Origin: CAJCJE01 sp036494465
Lineage (GTDB): Bacteria; Actinomycetota; Actinomycetes; Mycobacteriales; Pseudonocardiaceae
Direction: 5' to 3'
DNA: 64,000 nucleotides
NCBI GenBank assembly: GCA_036494465.1
Contig: DASXOJ010000018.1
Coordinates: forward strand, 1-64,000
Shown: piece after piece, positions 1 through 10,146 of the stretch
Position numbering within the stretch: the stretch's first letter is position 1
How the letters are laid out: each line of letters begins with the position of its first letter
Made by a program: the position numbers and the translations under genes
Notes under the pieces: model-generated
The model's input: the letters and a program-made list of their open reading frames with translations, nothing else
What the model was told of the DNA's origin: nothing
Databases searched by the model: none

Positions 1-534
1 GAACACGATGTGCGCGGCCTCCGGGTCGACCGCGATGTTGAATTCGGCTGCGGCGCTGTAGTTTCCGCCGTGGTAGGCGCCGCCCATCAGCACGACTTCC
101 CTGACCCGCGCCACGATGCGCGGTTCCTTGCGCACGGCGAGCGCGATGTTGGTCAGCGGACCGGTCGGCACCAGGGTGATCTCGCCGGGTTCCGCGCTCA
201 TGATCGTGTCGATGATCAGGTCGACGCCGTGCCGGGGATCCAGCGACACCGTCGGTTCGGGCAGGACCGGGCCGTCGAGGCCGGTTTCGCCGTGCACGTC
301 GCCGACGAACTGGGGTTCGATCAGCGATCGCCGCGCGCCCGCCGCGATCGGCACGTTCGCGATGCCCGCGATGGTCGCGGTGGCGAGGGCGTTGCGGGTG
401 ACGTTCTCGATGGTCTGGTTGCCTGCGACCGTGGTGATCGCGGCGATGTCGATCTCGGGGTTGCCCTGGGCCAGGATCAGCGCGATCGCGTCGTCGTGGC
501 CGGGGTCGCAGTCGATGATGATGCGCTTGGGCAT
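1..534 (-). CDS. Inosine/uridine-preferring nucleoside hydrolase, N-terminal part (cut by window edge)
   Basis: The reverse strand reads open from an ATG at 534 to the left edge (178 codons, no stop), so the C-terminus lies outside the window. The protein begins MPKRIIIDCDPGHDDAIA, the N-terminal aspartate cluster (DCDPGHDDA) that binds the catalytic calcium in the IUNH family. Further on it has the family's typical LVPTGPLTNIALA and MGGAY segments. Members hydrolyse the N-glycosidic bond of ribonucleosides in purine/pyrimidine salvage in the cytoplasm. It is separated from the polyketide genes by other non-cluster genes and is most likely flanking chromosome. The family call is firm; substrate preference is not readable. 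Confidence 0.9.
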   Translation of the reverse strand, partial: MPKRIIIDCDPGHDDAIALILAQGNPEIDIAAITTVAGNQTIENVTRNALATATIAGIANVPIAAGARRSLIEPQFVGDVHGETGLDGPVLPEPTVSLDPRHGVDLIIDTIMSAEPGEITLVPTGPLTNIALAVRKEPRIVARVREVVLMGGAYHGGNYSAAAEFNIAVDPEAAHIVF

Positions 535-556
535 CGGCGGTCTCCGCTCGGACGAG

Positions 557-799
557 TTACGGGTACTTGCGGTCCAGATAGGCGGTGCCACGGCCGAGTC
601 GATGTCCGGCGGGACCGGCACGACGCAGCTGTCCGCGCCGGCCTTGCCGGTCGCGACCGCTTCCAGGCAGCGTGCCTGGAGCGCGAAACCGAGGTCCATT
701 GACTCGATCGAGTTGCCCAGCGCCCTCGGCCAGCCGAGGTTGAACATGTGGCCACGCGACCAGGTTGATCTTGCGGCGGTTGGCCAACTCTAGCGTCAT
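557..799 (-). pseudogene. Decayed C-terminal fragment of an adenosylhomocysteinase-like protein
   Basis: No single frame is intact, but piecing two minus-strand frames together gives a coherent protein tail: MTLELANRRKINLVA, then after a frame change FNLGWPRALGNSIESMDLG, FALQARCLEAVATGKAGAD, SCVVPVPPDIDSAVA, and after a second frame change AYLDRKYP followed by a stop. This resembles the C-terminal region of bacterial adenosylhomocysteinase-family proteins (the GNSIESMDLGFALQARCLE block). There is no N-terminal three quarters of the gene upstream, so I call it a truncated, twice frameshifted remnant. The identification rests on remembered family motifs and needs a database search; the frame changes themselves are visible in the sequence. 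Confidence 0.45.
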
Positions 800-1074
800 C
801 GGATCGTCGGCGTACTCGGTTTCCGGACGACCTGGTCACTGTTGCCTGGTGCTGCTGCTGGTGCCGACGCTGGCCGATGATCGAACGCGGTCGCCGGATC
901 AGTGCTCGCTCCACTGCGGACAGTGCCGTGGACTACTCCGAACGAGTGAACGTCGGCAGGGTGAGATAACACTTCTGTCAGTTGGGGCATTCGGCGGGTG
1001 ATGCGCCCAGGTCGTCACTATCATGCGGGTTTCCGGTGTCGGCCATGGTGACCGACGCCAAACAGGGAGGGCCG

Positions 1075-1563
1075 ATGACTACGCCTGGTTCAGATCCGTC
1101 CGGCTACGGAGACAGTGGTTCCGGATCGATGCCGCCGCCTCCTGGCTACCAAGGTGGCACCGGGTACCCGGGACAGGGTGCGCCGATGGGCGCGCCGAGG
1201 AACGGGTTCGGCATCGCGGCCCTCGTCCTCGGCATCCTCGCGATCGTGCTGTCCTGGAGCGCGGTCGGCGGCATCCTCTTCGGCGTGCTGGCGATCATCT
1301 TCGCCATCCTCGGCATGCGCAGGGCCAGCCGGGGCGTTGCCACCAACAAGGGCATGTCCATCTCCGGTCTGGTCACCGGCATCGTCGGCCTGATCATCGG
1401 CATCATCGTCGCCATCGCGCTCGGCAGCTTCGTGTCGGTCTTCGGCGGCACCGTCAGCAACTACACCGACTGCGTGAAGCAGGCCAACAACGATCAGGTC
1501 AAGATCCAGCAGTGCGAGAACCAGTTCCAGCAGCAGATCCAGCAGAAGCAGAACGGCAGCTGA
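1075..1563 (+). CDS. Small DUF4190-type membrane protein
   Basis: This is a 162-residue protein. I start it at the ATG at 1075 because AGGGAGGG lies just upstream; the longer frame from 982 has no such site. Residues 1-42 are a Gly/Pro/Ser-rich cytoplasmic-looking tail (MPPPPGYQGG). Two hydrophobic hairpin segments follow (about 43-75 and 92-120), separated by the short basic loop MRRASRGVATNKGMS, and the C-terminus is polar and Gln-rich with two cysteines. That layout is the DUF4190 pattern common in actinomycete membrane proteins of unknown function. It stands alone and is probably not part of the polyketide cluster. Confidence 0.8.
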   Translation: MTTPGSDPSGYGDSGSGSMPPPPGYQGGTGYPGQGAPMGAPRNGFGIAALVLGILAIVLSWSAVGGILFGVLAIIFAILGMRRASRGVATNKGMSISGLVTGIVGLIIGIIVAIALGSFVSVFGGTVSNYTDCVKQANNDQVKIQQCENQFQQQIQQKQNGS

Positions 1564-1620
1564 GCCGAGCCGCACACGAACTCCGCCCGTCGCGCCTTGT
1601 GCGCGGCGGGCGGTGCCGGG

Positions 1621-2292
1621 TCAGCCCATCGCATTGTCCTTGTCCCGCAACAGGTCCAGCGCGGGCGCGTACATCCGTGCCTTGATCGCGCCCAGCGTCG
1701 GACCGGCCTTGCCGGTGTTCGCCGTGGCGATCTCCACCGCGGTCGAGCGCACCGCGTCCTCAGTGACCGCCCGGTCGACGACGCCCGCGGCCAGCGCGTC
1801 CGTGCCGCCGTAGCGGCGGCCGGTGGTCATCGCCTCGTGCATCGCCGGCTGCGGGAGCCGGGCCTGGATCAACGCGGCCATGCCCGGCGTGAACGGGATG
1901 TTGATGTCGACCTCGGGCAGGCACCAGAAGCCCCGGTCCGCGCGCATCACCCGGAAATCGTGCGCCAGCGAGAGCATCGCGCCCGCCGCGAAGGTGTGCC
2001 CCTGCAACGCGGCGACCGTGATGATCGGCAGCGAGAGCACCCTCGCGAACAGTTCGTGCACCGTGGCGACGTACTCGATGGCGTGGTCGCCGTTGGCCAT
2101 CAGCCAATCGAGGTCGAGGCCGTTGGAGAAGAACTTGCCGGTCGCCGTGGTCACCAGGGAACGCGCGCCGTCCGCGTCTTCCACCTGGTCGAGCAGCGCG
2201 TTGGTCGCGGTGAGCCAGTCGGGGTGGAAGCGGTTCTCGGTGTCGCCGAGGTCGAGGACGAACACGTCGTCCTGGCGGTCGAGGGTGGGCAT
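1621..2292 (-). CDS. Enoyl-CoA hydratase/isomerase family protein
   Basis: A 223-residue crotonase-fold protein, somewhat shorter than the usual 250-260. The oxyanion-hole segments are visible: NGLDLDWLM (about 57-65) and ALQGHTFAAGAMLSLAHDF (about 95-113), followed by GFWCLPEVDINIPFTPGM, typical of the delta3-delta2-enoyl-CoA isomerase side of the family. The start at 2292 is preceded by AAGGAG. Members hydrate or isomerise acyl-CoA thioesters, usually in fatty acid breakdown. It lies beyond the palindromic terminator that ends the polyketide operon, so I place it outside the cluster, although transcription in the same direction leaves read-through possible. Confidence 0.82.
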   Translation of the reverse strand: MPTLDRQDDVFVLDLGDTENRFHPDWLTATNALLDQVEDADGARSLVTTATGKFFSNGLDLDWLMANGDHAIEYVATVHELFARVLSLPIITVAALQGHTFAAGAMLSLAHDFRVMRADRGFWCLPEVDINIPFTPGMAALIQARLPQPAMHEAMTTGRRYGGTDALAAGVVDRAVTEDAVRSTAVEIATANTGKAGPTLGAIKARMYAPALDLLRDKDNAMG

Positions 2293-2360
2293 CGGGACTC
2301 CTTCGCGCGACTGACGCTCCTACTCATCAGTAACTTATGCCGCGCGAGCGTTGTCGGCAA

Positions 2361-2390
2361 GTCAGGCCCGGCCGATCGGCCGGGCCTGAC
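2361..2390. terminator. Perfect 30-bp palindrome, end of the core operon
   Basis: The 15-bp arm GTCAGGCCCGGCCGA is followed directly by its exact reverse complement. It sits between the stop of the biotin carboxylase gene (2403) and the start of the enoyl-CoA hydratase gene (2292). GC-rich hairpins without a long T-run are common actinomycete terminators. A role as a protein-binding site cannot be excluded. Confidence 0.7.
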
Positions 2391-2402
2391 TCCGGATATT
2401 CG

Positions 2403-3788
2403 CTACTCCTCGTCGTGGCGGGTGTCCAGGAAGGACGTGGTGTGTTCGGCGGCGCGGAAGGTCTTGTCCGCGATGACCTCGCGCAGCAGCGGGATGGTGG
2501 TGTGCATGCCGGGGCCCGCGATGCGGAACTCGGCCAGCGCCCGGTCCATCCGGTCCAGTGCCTGGTTGCGGTCGCTGCCCCAGGCGATCACCTTGGCCAG
2601 CAGCGAGTCGTATTCGGCGGGTACCTTCCAGCCCGCGTAGGCGTGCGTGTCGACCCGGACGAACGGACCGCCGGGCGGCACGAACTCGTCGAGGCGGCCG
2701 GGGCAGGGCGCGAAGTCCTTGGCGGGGTTCTCCGCGTTCACCCGGCACTCGATCGCCGCACCCACGGTCCTGACCTCGGACTGGCTGACCGACAGCGGCA
2801 TTCCGGCGGCGGCGCGCAGCTGTTCGCGGACCAGGTCGATGCCGACGACCGCCTCGGTGACCGGGTGCTCAACCTGGATGCGCGAGTTGACCTCGATGAA
2901 CGCGACCTCCTCGTCGCGCACCAGGAACTCGAAGGTGCCCGCGCCGGTGTAGCCGACCTCGCGGGCGGCGCGCACGGCCAGTTCGCCGAGCCGTTCGGAC
3001 ACCCCGGGGGCCAGGTTGGCTGCCGGGCTCTCCTCGATGAGCTTCTGGTGCCTGCGCTGCACCGAACAGTCCCGCTCACCGAGGTAGAGCACGTTGCCGA
3101 GTTCGTCGGCGAGCACCTGGACCTCGATGTGCCTGGACTGTTCGAAGTAGCGTTCCAGGTAGACCCGGCCGTCGCCGAACACCGCCTGCGCGGTGGCCCT
3201 GGTGGTCCGGTAGGTCGGCAGCAGGTCGGCCCACTCGCGCACCACCGACATGCCGCGCCCGCCGCCGCCCGCCGCCGCCTTGATGATCAGCGGCAGGCCG
3301 ACCTGGTTGGCCTCGGTGACCAGCTCGCCGACGCTGAGCACGGGGGAGGACGTACCGGCCAGCACCGGAAGGCCCGCCTCGGCGACGAGTTTGCGGGCGA
3401 TGGTCTTGTCGCCGAGCTGGCTCATCACGGTCGGCCGGGGGCCGACGAAGACGATGCCGTTGTTGGCGCAGATCTCGGCGAAGTCCGAGTCCTCGGACAG
3501 GAAGCCGTAGCCGGGGTGGATCGCCTGCGCGCCGGTGCGCACCGCCGCCTCGATGATCGCGGGCGGGTAGAGGTAGCTCTGCTTGGCCGGGCCCGGTCCA
3601 ATGTGGACGGCCTCGTCCGCGGCGAGCACCGCGAGCGAGTCACGGTCCGAAGTGGAGTAGACGACGACCGAGCGGATGCCCATCTCCTTGCAGGTACGCA
3701 CCACCCGCAGCGCGATCTCGCCCCGGTTGGCGATGAGCACCGTGTCGAACATCTTGGGCTGGTCCGGTTGCCGGTTCGATACTGTCAT
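2403..3788 (-). CDS. accC: Biotin carboxylase subunit of acetyl-CoA carboxylase
   Basis: A 461-residue protein (449 if the second ATG at 3752 is used) matching the 445-450-residue stand-alone bacterial AccC. It opens with MFDTVLIANRGEIALRVVRT, has the ATP-grasp glycine loop AAAGGGGRGM (about 171-180), the QVLADELGNVLYLGERDCS block and the catalytic FIEVNSRIQVEHPVTE (297-312; the usual proline after Asn is Ser here). It uses ATP and bicarbonate to carboxylate the biotin of the carrier protein encoded 8 bp upstream. Being last in the ketosynthase operon, it is most simply a dedicated malonyl-CoA supply enzyme for the polyketide. Confidence 0.93.
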   Translation of the reverse strand: MTVSNRQPDQPKMFDTVLIANRGEIALRVVRTCKEMGIRSVVVYSTSDRDSLAVLAADEAVHIGPGPAKQSYLYPPAIIEAAVRTGAQAIHPGYGFLSEDSDFAEICANNGIVFVGPRPTVMSQLGDKTIARKLVAEAGLPVLAGTSSPVLSVGELVTEANQVGLPLIIKAAAGGGGRGMSVVREWADLLPTYRTTRATAQAVFGDGRVYLERYFEQSRHIEVQVLADELGNVLYLGERDCSVQRRHQKLIEESPAANLAPGVSERLGELAVRAAREVGYTGAGTFEFLVRDEEVAFIEVNSRIQVEHPVTEAVVGIDLVREQLRAAAGMPLSVSQSEVRTVGAAIECRVNAENPAKDFAPCPGRLDEFVPPGGPFVRVDTHAYAGWKVPAEYDSLLAKVIAWGSDRNQALDRMDRALAEFRIAGPGMHTTIPLLREVIADKTFRAAEHTTSFLDTRHDEE

Positions 3789-3796
3789 GGCGGGCC

Positions 3797-4308
3797 TCAC
3801 CGGTCCCCGTCGAGCGGTTCGAGCAGGATCAGCGGCTGGGCGTACTCGACCGACTCGGCGTCGGCGACGAGTATCTCGGCCACCCGGCCCGCCTGGTCGG
3901 ACTCGACCGCGTTCATCAGTTTCATCGCCTCGACGATGGCGATCTGCTGACCGGCCTGGATGACGTCGCCCACCTCGACGAACGGCCGGGCACCCGGTTC
4001 GCCCGCGCGGTAGAAGGTGCCGACCAGCGGTGCGGTCACCGCGTGCCGGGTGTCCGGAGCGGCAGGGGCCGGTGCGGCGAGTGGTGCCGCCGGAGCGGCG
4101 AGTGCCTGAACACCGGCCACGCCGGCGACCGGCCATTCGACTTCGACGCTGGCCGCGCCGCAGCGCAGGCTGATCCGGCTCGGCGGGGTGGCCGCCGCCT
4201 CCAGCACCGCGGAAAGACTGCCGCACAGCTGGGCGAGGGCAATCTCAGCGTCGGCGCCTGGCGGCGAACCGATCTGTCCATTGTCGATCGTGCGCAGATC
4301 CAACTCGG

Positions 4309-4312
<4 letters not shown>
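3797..4312 (-). CDS. accB: Biotin carboxyl carrier protein of acetyl-CoA carboxylase
   Basis: A 171-residue protein starting at a GTG (4312) that overlaps the stop of the upstream carboxyltransferase by four bases (GTGA), which suggests translational coupling. The C-terminal biotinyl domain carries IVEAMKLMNAVES with Lys131 as the biotin attachment residue. An Ala/Pro-rich hinge (about 69-88) links it to a less conserved N-terminal domain, and LVGTFYRAGEP (about 96-106) is typical of AccB rather than of the alpha chains of actinomycete acyl-CoA carboxylases. It shuttles carboxybiotin between AccC and the fused carboxyltransferase. The family assignment is firm. Confidence 0.93.
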
Positions 4313-6023
<1,711 letters not shown>

Positions 6024-6027
<4 letters not shown>

Positions 6028-6290
6028 AGCTTCCCCTCTCGCCGGTTCGCGCCCGGGTTCTGTTGGCGGGCCCGCTCGCGCCGGTGTTCCTCGAACTCGG
6101 CTTCCATGCGCGCCCAGTCGACGTCGGCGGGCTCCTCGACCGGTTCGTCCACATCGGAGTCGTCGTAGGCGGCGGGCTGGTAGCCGCAGGCGGCGACACC
6201 GTAGGCGATCAGCGCGTTGAGCACGACACGGCCGACTCCCTGCCAGCGACTGCGCTGGCGATCCTCATCGGACGGATTGGACGACGACAT
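6024..6290 (-). CDS. Small acidic protein of unknown function
   Basis: An 88-residue frame starting at the ATG at 6290 and overlapping the start of the fused carboxyltransferase by four bases. Residues 1-20 are polar, 21-40 are mildly hydrophobic (RVVLNALIAYGVAACGY) and the rest is strongly acidic then basic (DDSDVDEPVEEPADVD, EEHRRERARQQ), suggesting a helical, partly disordered protein. The position right before the carboxylase genes recalls the small epsilon subunits of actinomycete acyl-CoA carboxylases, but I see no clear sequence signature of that family. Coding is supported by the tight operon fit and codon use; function is unknown. Confidence 0.65.
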
Positions 6291-6304
6291 CGGCGGACCT
6301 CCGA

Positions 6305-6772
6305 TCACAGCACAAGGGCCAGCGCGGCGCAGTTCGCCACGAGGGCCGTGACGGCCAGAAAACTCCTGACCCGGTTCCAGAAACCCCAGTACCGGCGCGG
6401 ATCCCGATCGTCGAAGTCGGTCGGCAACCGGTCCGGGTCCAGGGTCCGCATCCACTTGTTCACCGGCACGTTCTTCACGATCGACACAGTGACCGTGACC
6501 AGTGCGACGAGGCCGGCCAACGCGTGCAGGGCACGCACGGACCCGGTGTGGTCGGCGAGCGCGGCGAGCAGCGCGTCGCCGACCACCGTCCCTACCAGAC
6601 AGATCGGCATGAACGGGTCGAACTTGGTGGCGAAGAAGGCGTGCATCCGCACGTACTGGGGCGCGGGCGCGGCCGCCATCAACTGCCAGGCTCCCAACAG
6701 GGTGCCGACGAGCACGCCGGCAGCCAGGCCGTTTCCCACCAGCACCAGCGGTAGCAGCACGTTCGTCAGCAT
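6305..6772 (-). CDS. DUF1772 (anthrone-oxygenase-like) membrane protein, copy 1
   Basis: A 155-residue protein starting at the ATG at 6772. Hydrophobic segments lie at about 1-33, 57-75, 82-100 and 135-155, the four-helix membrane layout of the DUF1772 family. A conserved polar loop, NVPVNKWMRTLDPDRLP, precedes WGFWNRVRSFLAVTALVANC at the end. DUF1772 includes anthrone oxygenases that turn anthrones into quinones without flavin or metal. In an aromatic polyketide operon the likely job is quinone formation on a ring of the nascent polyphenol. A second copy lies at 13374-13829. The family is clear; the reaction is inferred. Confidence 0.85.
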   Translation of the reverse strand: MLTNVLLPLVLVGNGLAAGVLVGTLLGAWQLMAAAPAPQYVRMHAFFATKFDPFMPICLVGTVVGDALLAALADHTGSVRALHALAGLVALVTVTVSIVKNVPVNKWMRTLDPDRLPTDFDDRDPRRYWGFWNRVRSFLAVTALVANCAALALVL

Positions 6773-6789
6773 CGTGGTCTCATTTCCGC

Positions 6790-7254
6790 TCAGGCGGGAC
6801 GACCGGCGGTCGCCACTGCCTCGATCTTGTCCTTGATCAGGTCCATCTGGATCGCGGTGTTCTTGTTCAGGTGCGCGGTCATGCCCTCGTCGTTGGCGGG
6901 GGCCTGCGGCTTCATGTGGAACTCCTGCACCCAGCGCATCCGGGTGCGCTCGCCCTCCGGCAGGTATTCCCAGTAGATGTTCATGAACTCGAAGGGCCCG
7001 GTCTCGATCCGCTTCGAGCGCACGGTTTTCGTGCTCTCGTCGGGCACCCGTTCGGACACCCAGCTCCACACGTTGCCGTCCTCGTCTGGGTACATGGTCA
7101 GCCGGAAGGTGATCACACCATCCGTTTCGGACAGTACGTCGGCGCCGGCGTACTCGCTGAACAGGCTGGGCCAGTTGGGAATGTCGTTGGTGATGTCCCA
7201 GACCAGGTCGATCGGCGCGTCGATGACGATCGAGTTGTCGGTGCGTCCGGTCAT
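6790..7254 (-). CDS. TcmN-type aromatase/cyclase (SRPBCC fold)
   Basis: A 154-residue single-domain protein. It has the START/SRPBCC features of polyketide aromatases: SIVIDAPIDLVWDITNDIPNWPSLFSEY-type opening (written here in part: VIDAPIDLVWDITNDIPNW), the mid-strand FRLTMYPDEDGNVWSWVSER and the C-terminal helix with MTAHLNKNTAIQMDLIKDKI. WhiE/ZhuI/BenH-type single-domain enzymes catalyse first-ring cyclisation and aromatisation of the ACP-bound chain. It lies one base from the ACP gene and in the ketosynthase operon, as in other pentangular-polyphenol clusters. Ring regiochemistry (C7-C12 or C9-C14) cannot be told from the sequence by eye. Confidence 0.92.
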   Translation of the reverse strand: MTGRTDNSIVIDAPIDLVWDITNDIPNWPSLFSEYAGADVLSETDGVITFRLTMYPDEDGNVWSWVSERVPDESTKTVRSKRIETGPFEFMNIYWEYLPEGERTRMRWVQEFHMKPQAPANDEGMTAHLNKNTAIQMDLIKDKIEAVATAGRPA

Positions 7255-7255
7255 G

Positions 7256-7525
7256 TCACACCGCCTTCGCGGTCGTCGCGGCGAACAGCTCGTTGATGAA
7301 GTCGATCGCTGCCCTCGGCGTCAGCATGTACTCCGGTGCGTTGTCCGGCATGGGCACGCCGTATTCGCGCGACACCTGTCCGGCCACCTCCAGCAGGGCG
7401 AGGGAGTCGTAGCCGAGGTCGACGAACTCCGTGTCGAGCACGTCGTTGTTGAGGTCGAACTCCTCCTCGACGCCGGCGCAGGACGCCAGCAGTCGGACGA
7501 GGTCGTCGAGTTCGAAGTTGGCCAT
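7256..7525 (-). CDS. Type II polyketide acyl carrier protein
   Basis: An 89-residue protein starting at the ATG at 7525, the normal size for a discrete ACP. The phosphopantetheine site is in DLGYDSLALLEVAG with Ser41 as the modified residue; the preceding FVDLGYDS is standard for actinomycete aromatic PKS carriers. It carries the growing poly-beta-ketone between the ketosynthase pair and the cyclases. It lies between the chain length factor gene and the aromatase gene, the canonical KS-CLF-ACP order. A phosphopantetheinyl transferase is not in the window and must come from elsewhere in the genome. Confidence 0.96.
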   Translation of the reverse strand: MANFELDDLVRLLASCAGVEEEFDLNNDVLDTEFVDLGYDSLALLEVAGQVSREYGVPMPDNAPEYMLTPRAAIDFINELFAATTAKAV

Positions 7526-7568
7526 CGTCGCGGATTCCTTTCCTGGTCGGGAGATTGATCGGAGTCGG

Positions 7569-8792
7569 TTACGCGGTGCGGTCGCCAGCACCCAGGACCA
7601 GGGCGGAGGTGAACCCGCCGTACCCCCTGGCGAGCACCAGCGCGGTCCGCAACGGCGCGGGCCGGGGCTGGCCGAGCACGAGATCGATGTCGATGCCGGG
7701 CGCGAGCTCGGTCGGGCCCGCGGTGTGCGGGATGATCCCGTCGCGCAGGGCGAGCAGCGCGGTCGCCACGTCCAGCGGCGCGCCGCCACCGTAGAGCCGA
7801 CCGGTCAACGTCTTGGGCGCGGTCACCGGCACGGCGCCGGGACCGAACACCGCGCTGATCGCCTGGGATTCGGCGAGGTCCTTGTCGGGCACGCCCATCG
7901 CGTCGGCGAACACCACGTCGACGTCCGACGGCAGCAGCCCGGCATCGGCGATCGCGCGTTCGATGGTGCGGCGCAGCACCGGCGGGCGCTCCGAGCCCGG
8001 CGGCGGGTCGAAACCGGCCGCGTAGCCGAGGATCGCGCCGTAGTTGGGCGCGCCGCGTTCGCGCGCCGATTCCGCTGTCTCCACGGTGAAGATGGCGCCA
8101 CCCTCGCCGGGCACGTACCCGGCGGCGTCCGCGTCGAACGGGAGGTATGCCTGCTCTGGATCGTCTGATGTGGACAGATAGCCGATGGGCAGCTGGGCGA
8201 CCACGCCGTACGGGCACAGCGATGCGTCGGTGCCGCCGGAGATGACCAGCCGGGCCTCCCTGCGCAGCAGCCTGCGCACCTGGCCGAGTGCGTCCAGACC
8301 GCCCGCCTGCTCGCAGGCGAGCACGCCACACGGGCCGCGCATACCGTGCTTGATGGACAGCTGACCGGTGGTCGCCGCGTAGAACCAGGCGATCGACTGG
8401 TAGGCGCCGACGTGGGAGGGGCCGTTGCGGTAGAGCCGGGTCATCTCGTTCTGGCCGAACTCGGTGCCGCCGGAGGAACTGGAGGTGACCACGGCCATCT
8501 CGTACTCGGGCAGTTCGGCGGGGTTCAGTTTGGCGTCGGCGAGCGCGTATTCGCCTGCCAGCACGGCGAGCTGGGTCCACCGGTCGATCTGCGGCACCAG
8601 GCGCCGGGGCAGCAGCTCCTTGACCGACACCCCGGTCACCTCGCCGGCCAACTGAACCGGGTAGCCTGCCGCGTCGAACCGGCTGATCCGCGCGATGCCG
8701 AGCTTGCCTGCCAGTACGGCCTGCCAGTGCTCATCCACGCCGACACCGGTCGGCGCGATCACGCCGATGCCGGTGATTACGGGCGAACTCAT
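7569..8792 (-). CDS. Ketosynthase beta subunit / chain length factor
   Basis: A 407-residue protein with the thiolase fold of ketosynthases but with glutamine in place of the active-site cysteine: GVLACEQAGGLDALG, where Gln162 aligns with the KS-alpha cysteine. This is the hallmark of chain length factors, whose Gln helps decarboxylate the malonyl primer. It pairs with KS-alpha encoded 97 bp upstream and fixes chain length. Other landmarks are SSSSGGTEFGQNEMTRLYR (about 104-122) and VPGEGGAIFTVETAE. Chain length cannot be read directly; the tailoring set argues for a long (C24 or more) chain. Confidence 0.96.
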   Translation of the reverse strand: MSSPVITGIGVIAPTGVGVDEHWQAVLAGKLGIARISRFDAAGYPVQLAGEVTGVSVKELLPRRLVPQIDRWTQLAVLAGEYALADAKLNPAELPEYEMAVVTSSSSGGTEFGQNEMTRLYRNGPSHVGAYQSIAWFYAATTGQLSIKHGMRGPCGVLACEQAGGLDALGQVRRLLRREARLVISGGTDASLCPYGVVAQLPIGYLSTSDDPEQAYLPFDADAAGYVPGEGGAIFTVETAESARERGAPNYGAILGYAAGFDPPPGSERPPVLRRTIERAIADAGLLPSDVDVVFADAMGVPDKDLAESQAISAVFGPGAVPVTAPKTLTGRLYGGGAPLDVATALLALRDGIIPHTAGPTELAPGIDIDLVLGQPRPAPLRTALVLARGYGGFTSALVLGAGDRTA

Positions 8793-8889
8793 TGTCCTGC
8801 CTCCCACTGGAATGCGGTCGGTCCTACCGTGACAACGCGTACTTGAAGCGACCTCGAACACTTCTGACTCGAGCAGTTCTGAAGGGGTG

Positions 8890-10146
8890 TCAGCGGCTCC
8901 TGGTGAGCACGGCCGCGGTCTGGAAACCGCCGAAACCACTGCCGACGCTGAGCACGGCGTCCATGGCGTGCTCGCGCGCGGTGATCGGCACGTAGTCCAG
9001 ATCGCATTCGGGGTCTGGCGTGCGCAGGTTCGCGGTGGGGGGAACCACCTGCCGGTCAAGGGCCAGCGCGCAGGCCGCGACCTCGATGGAGCCGATGGCG
9101 CCGAGCGAGTGCCCGATCATCGACTTGATGGAGCTCACCGGGATGCGCCGGGCGTGGTCGCCGAGTGAACGCTTGAACGCCTCGGTCTCGTGCCGGTCGT
9201 TCTGCCGCGTCCCCGAACCGTGCGCGTTGATGTAACCGACGCCGGTCGGATCCAGTTGCGCGCGGTCCAGCGCGACCCGGATCGCCTCGGCCATCTCCCG
9301 GCCGTCCGGCTTGAGCCCGGTCATGTGGAAAGCGTTGCTGCGACTGGCACAGCCGGCCACCTCGGCGTAGATGTGCGCGCCACGCCTGCGCGCCGCCTCG
9401 CGCTCCTCCAGCACCAGCACGGCCGACCCCTCGCCAAGCACGAACCCGTCGCGCGCGCGGTCGAAGGGCCGCGACGCGTGTTCGGCGTCGTCGTTGTTCG
9501 GTGAGGTCGCCTTGATCGCGTCGAAGCAGGCGGCCGTGATCGGTGAGAGCGGGGCATCGGTCGCCCCGGCCAGCACCACCTCGGCGCTGCCCTCCTCGAT
9601 CAGCGCGCTGCCGTGCGCGATCGCGTCCAGGCCGGACGTGCAGCCGGTGGAGATCAACGCCACCGGGCCTTCCGCGCCCACCTCCCACGCGACCTCGACC
9701 GCGAGCGTGCTGGGCACCATGTAGCCGTAGAGCTGTGGCACGCCGTACTCGTGGTCGATGACCCACTTCTTGCCGCCATCGGAAAGCACGGCGTACTCCT
9801 GTTCGAGGCCCATCGTGCAGCCGACCGCGCTGCCGATGCTGACCGCGACCTGTTCCGGTGCGATCGCGCCGAAGTCAAGGCCGCTGTCCAGCACGGCTTC
9901 CCGGGTCGACACCACCGCGAACTGTCCCGCCCGGTCCATCCTGCGGATCTGCTGCGGGGTGAGCCCGCTGGCCACCGCGTCGAAGTCGGCTTCGGCGGCG
10001 ATCTGCGAGCGGAACTCGGTCGGATCGAACAGGGTGATCCGCCGGGTCGCGGTCCGGCCCGCGGTGAGCAGGTCCCAGAACGCCTCCCTGCCGACCCCAC
10101 CGGGCGCGACAACGCCGATCCCGGTGACAACAGCCCGTCTGGTCAC
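8890..10146 (-). CDS. Ketosynthase alpha subunit of the minimal type II PKS
   Basis: A 418-residue beta-ketoacyl synthase. The catalytic triad is intact: Cys169 in ISTGCTSGLDAIAHG, His309 in YINAHGSGTRQNDRHE and His346 in KSMIGHSLGAIGS. It condenses malonyl-ACP units into the poly-beta-ketone with the KS-beta partner. Its start overlaps the end of the cupin gene by four bases (ATGA). The N-terminal MTRRAVVTGIGVVAPGG is typical of actinomycete aromatic KS-alpha. The assignment is firm and this is the best gene for placing the cluster in a KS-alpha phylogeny. Confidence 0.97.
   Translation of the reverse strand: MTRRAVVTGIGVVAPGGVGREAFWDLLTAGRTATRRITLFDPTEFRSQIAAEADFDAVASGLTPQQIRRMDRAGQFAVVSTREAVLDSGLDFGAIAPEQVAVSIGSAVGCTMGLEQEYAVLSDGGKKWVIDHEYGVPQLYGYMVPSTLAVEVAWEVGAEGPVALISTGCTSGLDAIAHGSALIEEGSAEVVLAGATDAPLSPITAACFDAIKATSPNNDDAEHASRPFDRARDGFVLGEGSAVLVLEEREAARRRGAHIYAEVAGCASRSNAFHMTGLKPDGREMAEAIRVALDRAQLDPTGVGYINAHGSGTRQNDRHETEAFKRSLGDHARRIPVSSIKSMIGHSLGAIGSIEVAACALALDRQVVPPTANLRTPDPECDLDYVPITAREHAMDAVLSVGSGFGGFQTAAVLTRSR

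Noticed and set aside
10..702. Long plus-strand frames at the left end (230 and 225 codons)
   Set aside because: They are Arg/Asp/His-rich antisense shadows of the nucleoside hydrolase gene; the minus-strand frame has the clear family motifs.
2337..3950. 537-codon plus-strand frame opposite accC
   Set aside because: Composition is typical of an antisense frame in GC-rich DNA, and the minus strand encodes a full biotin carboxylase.
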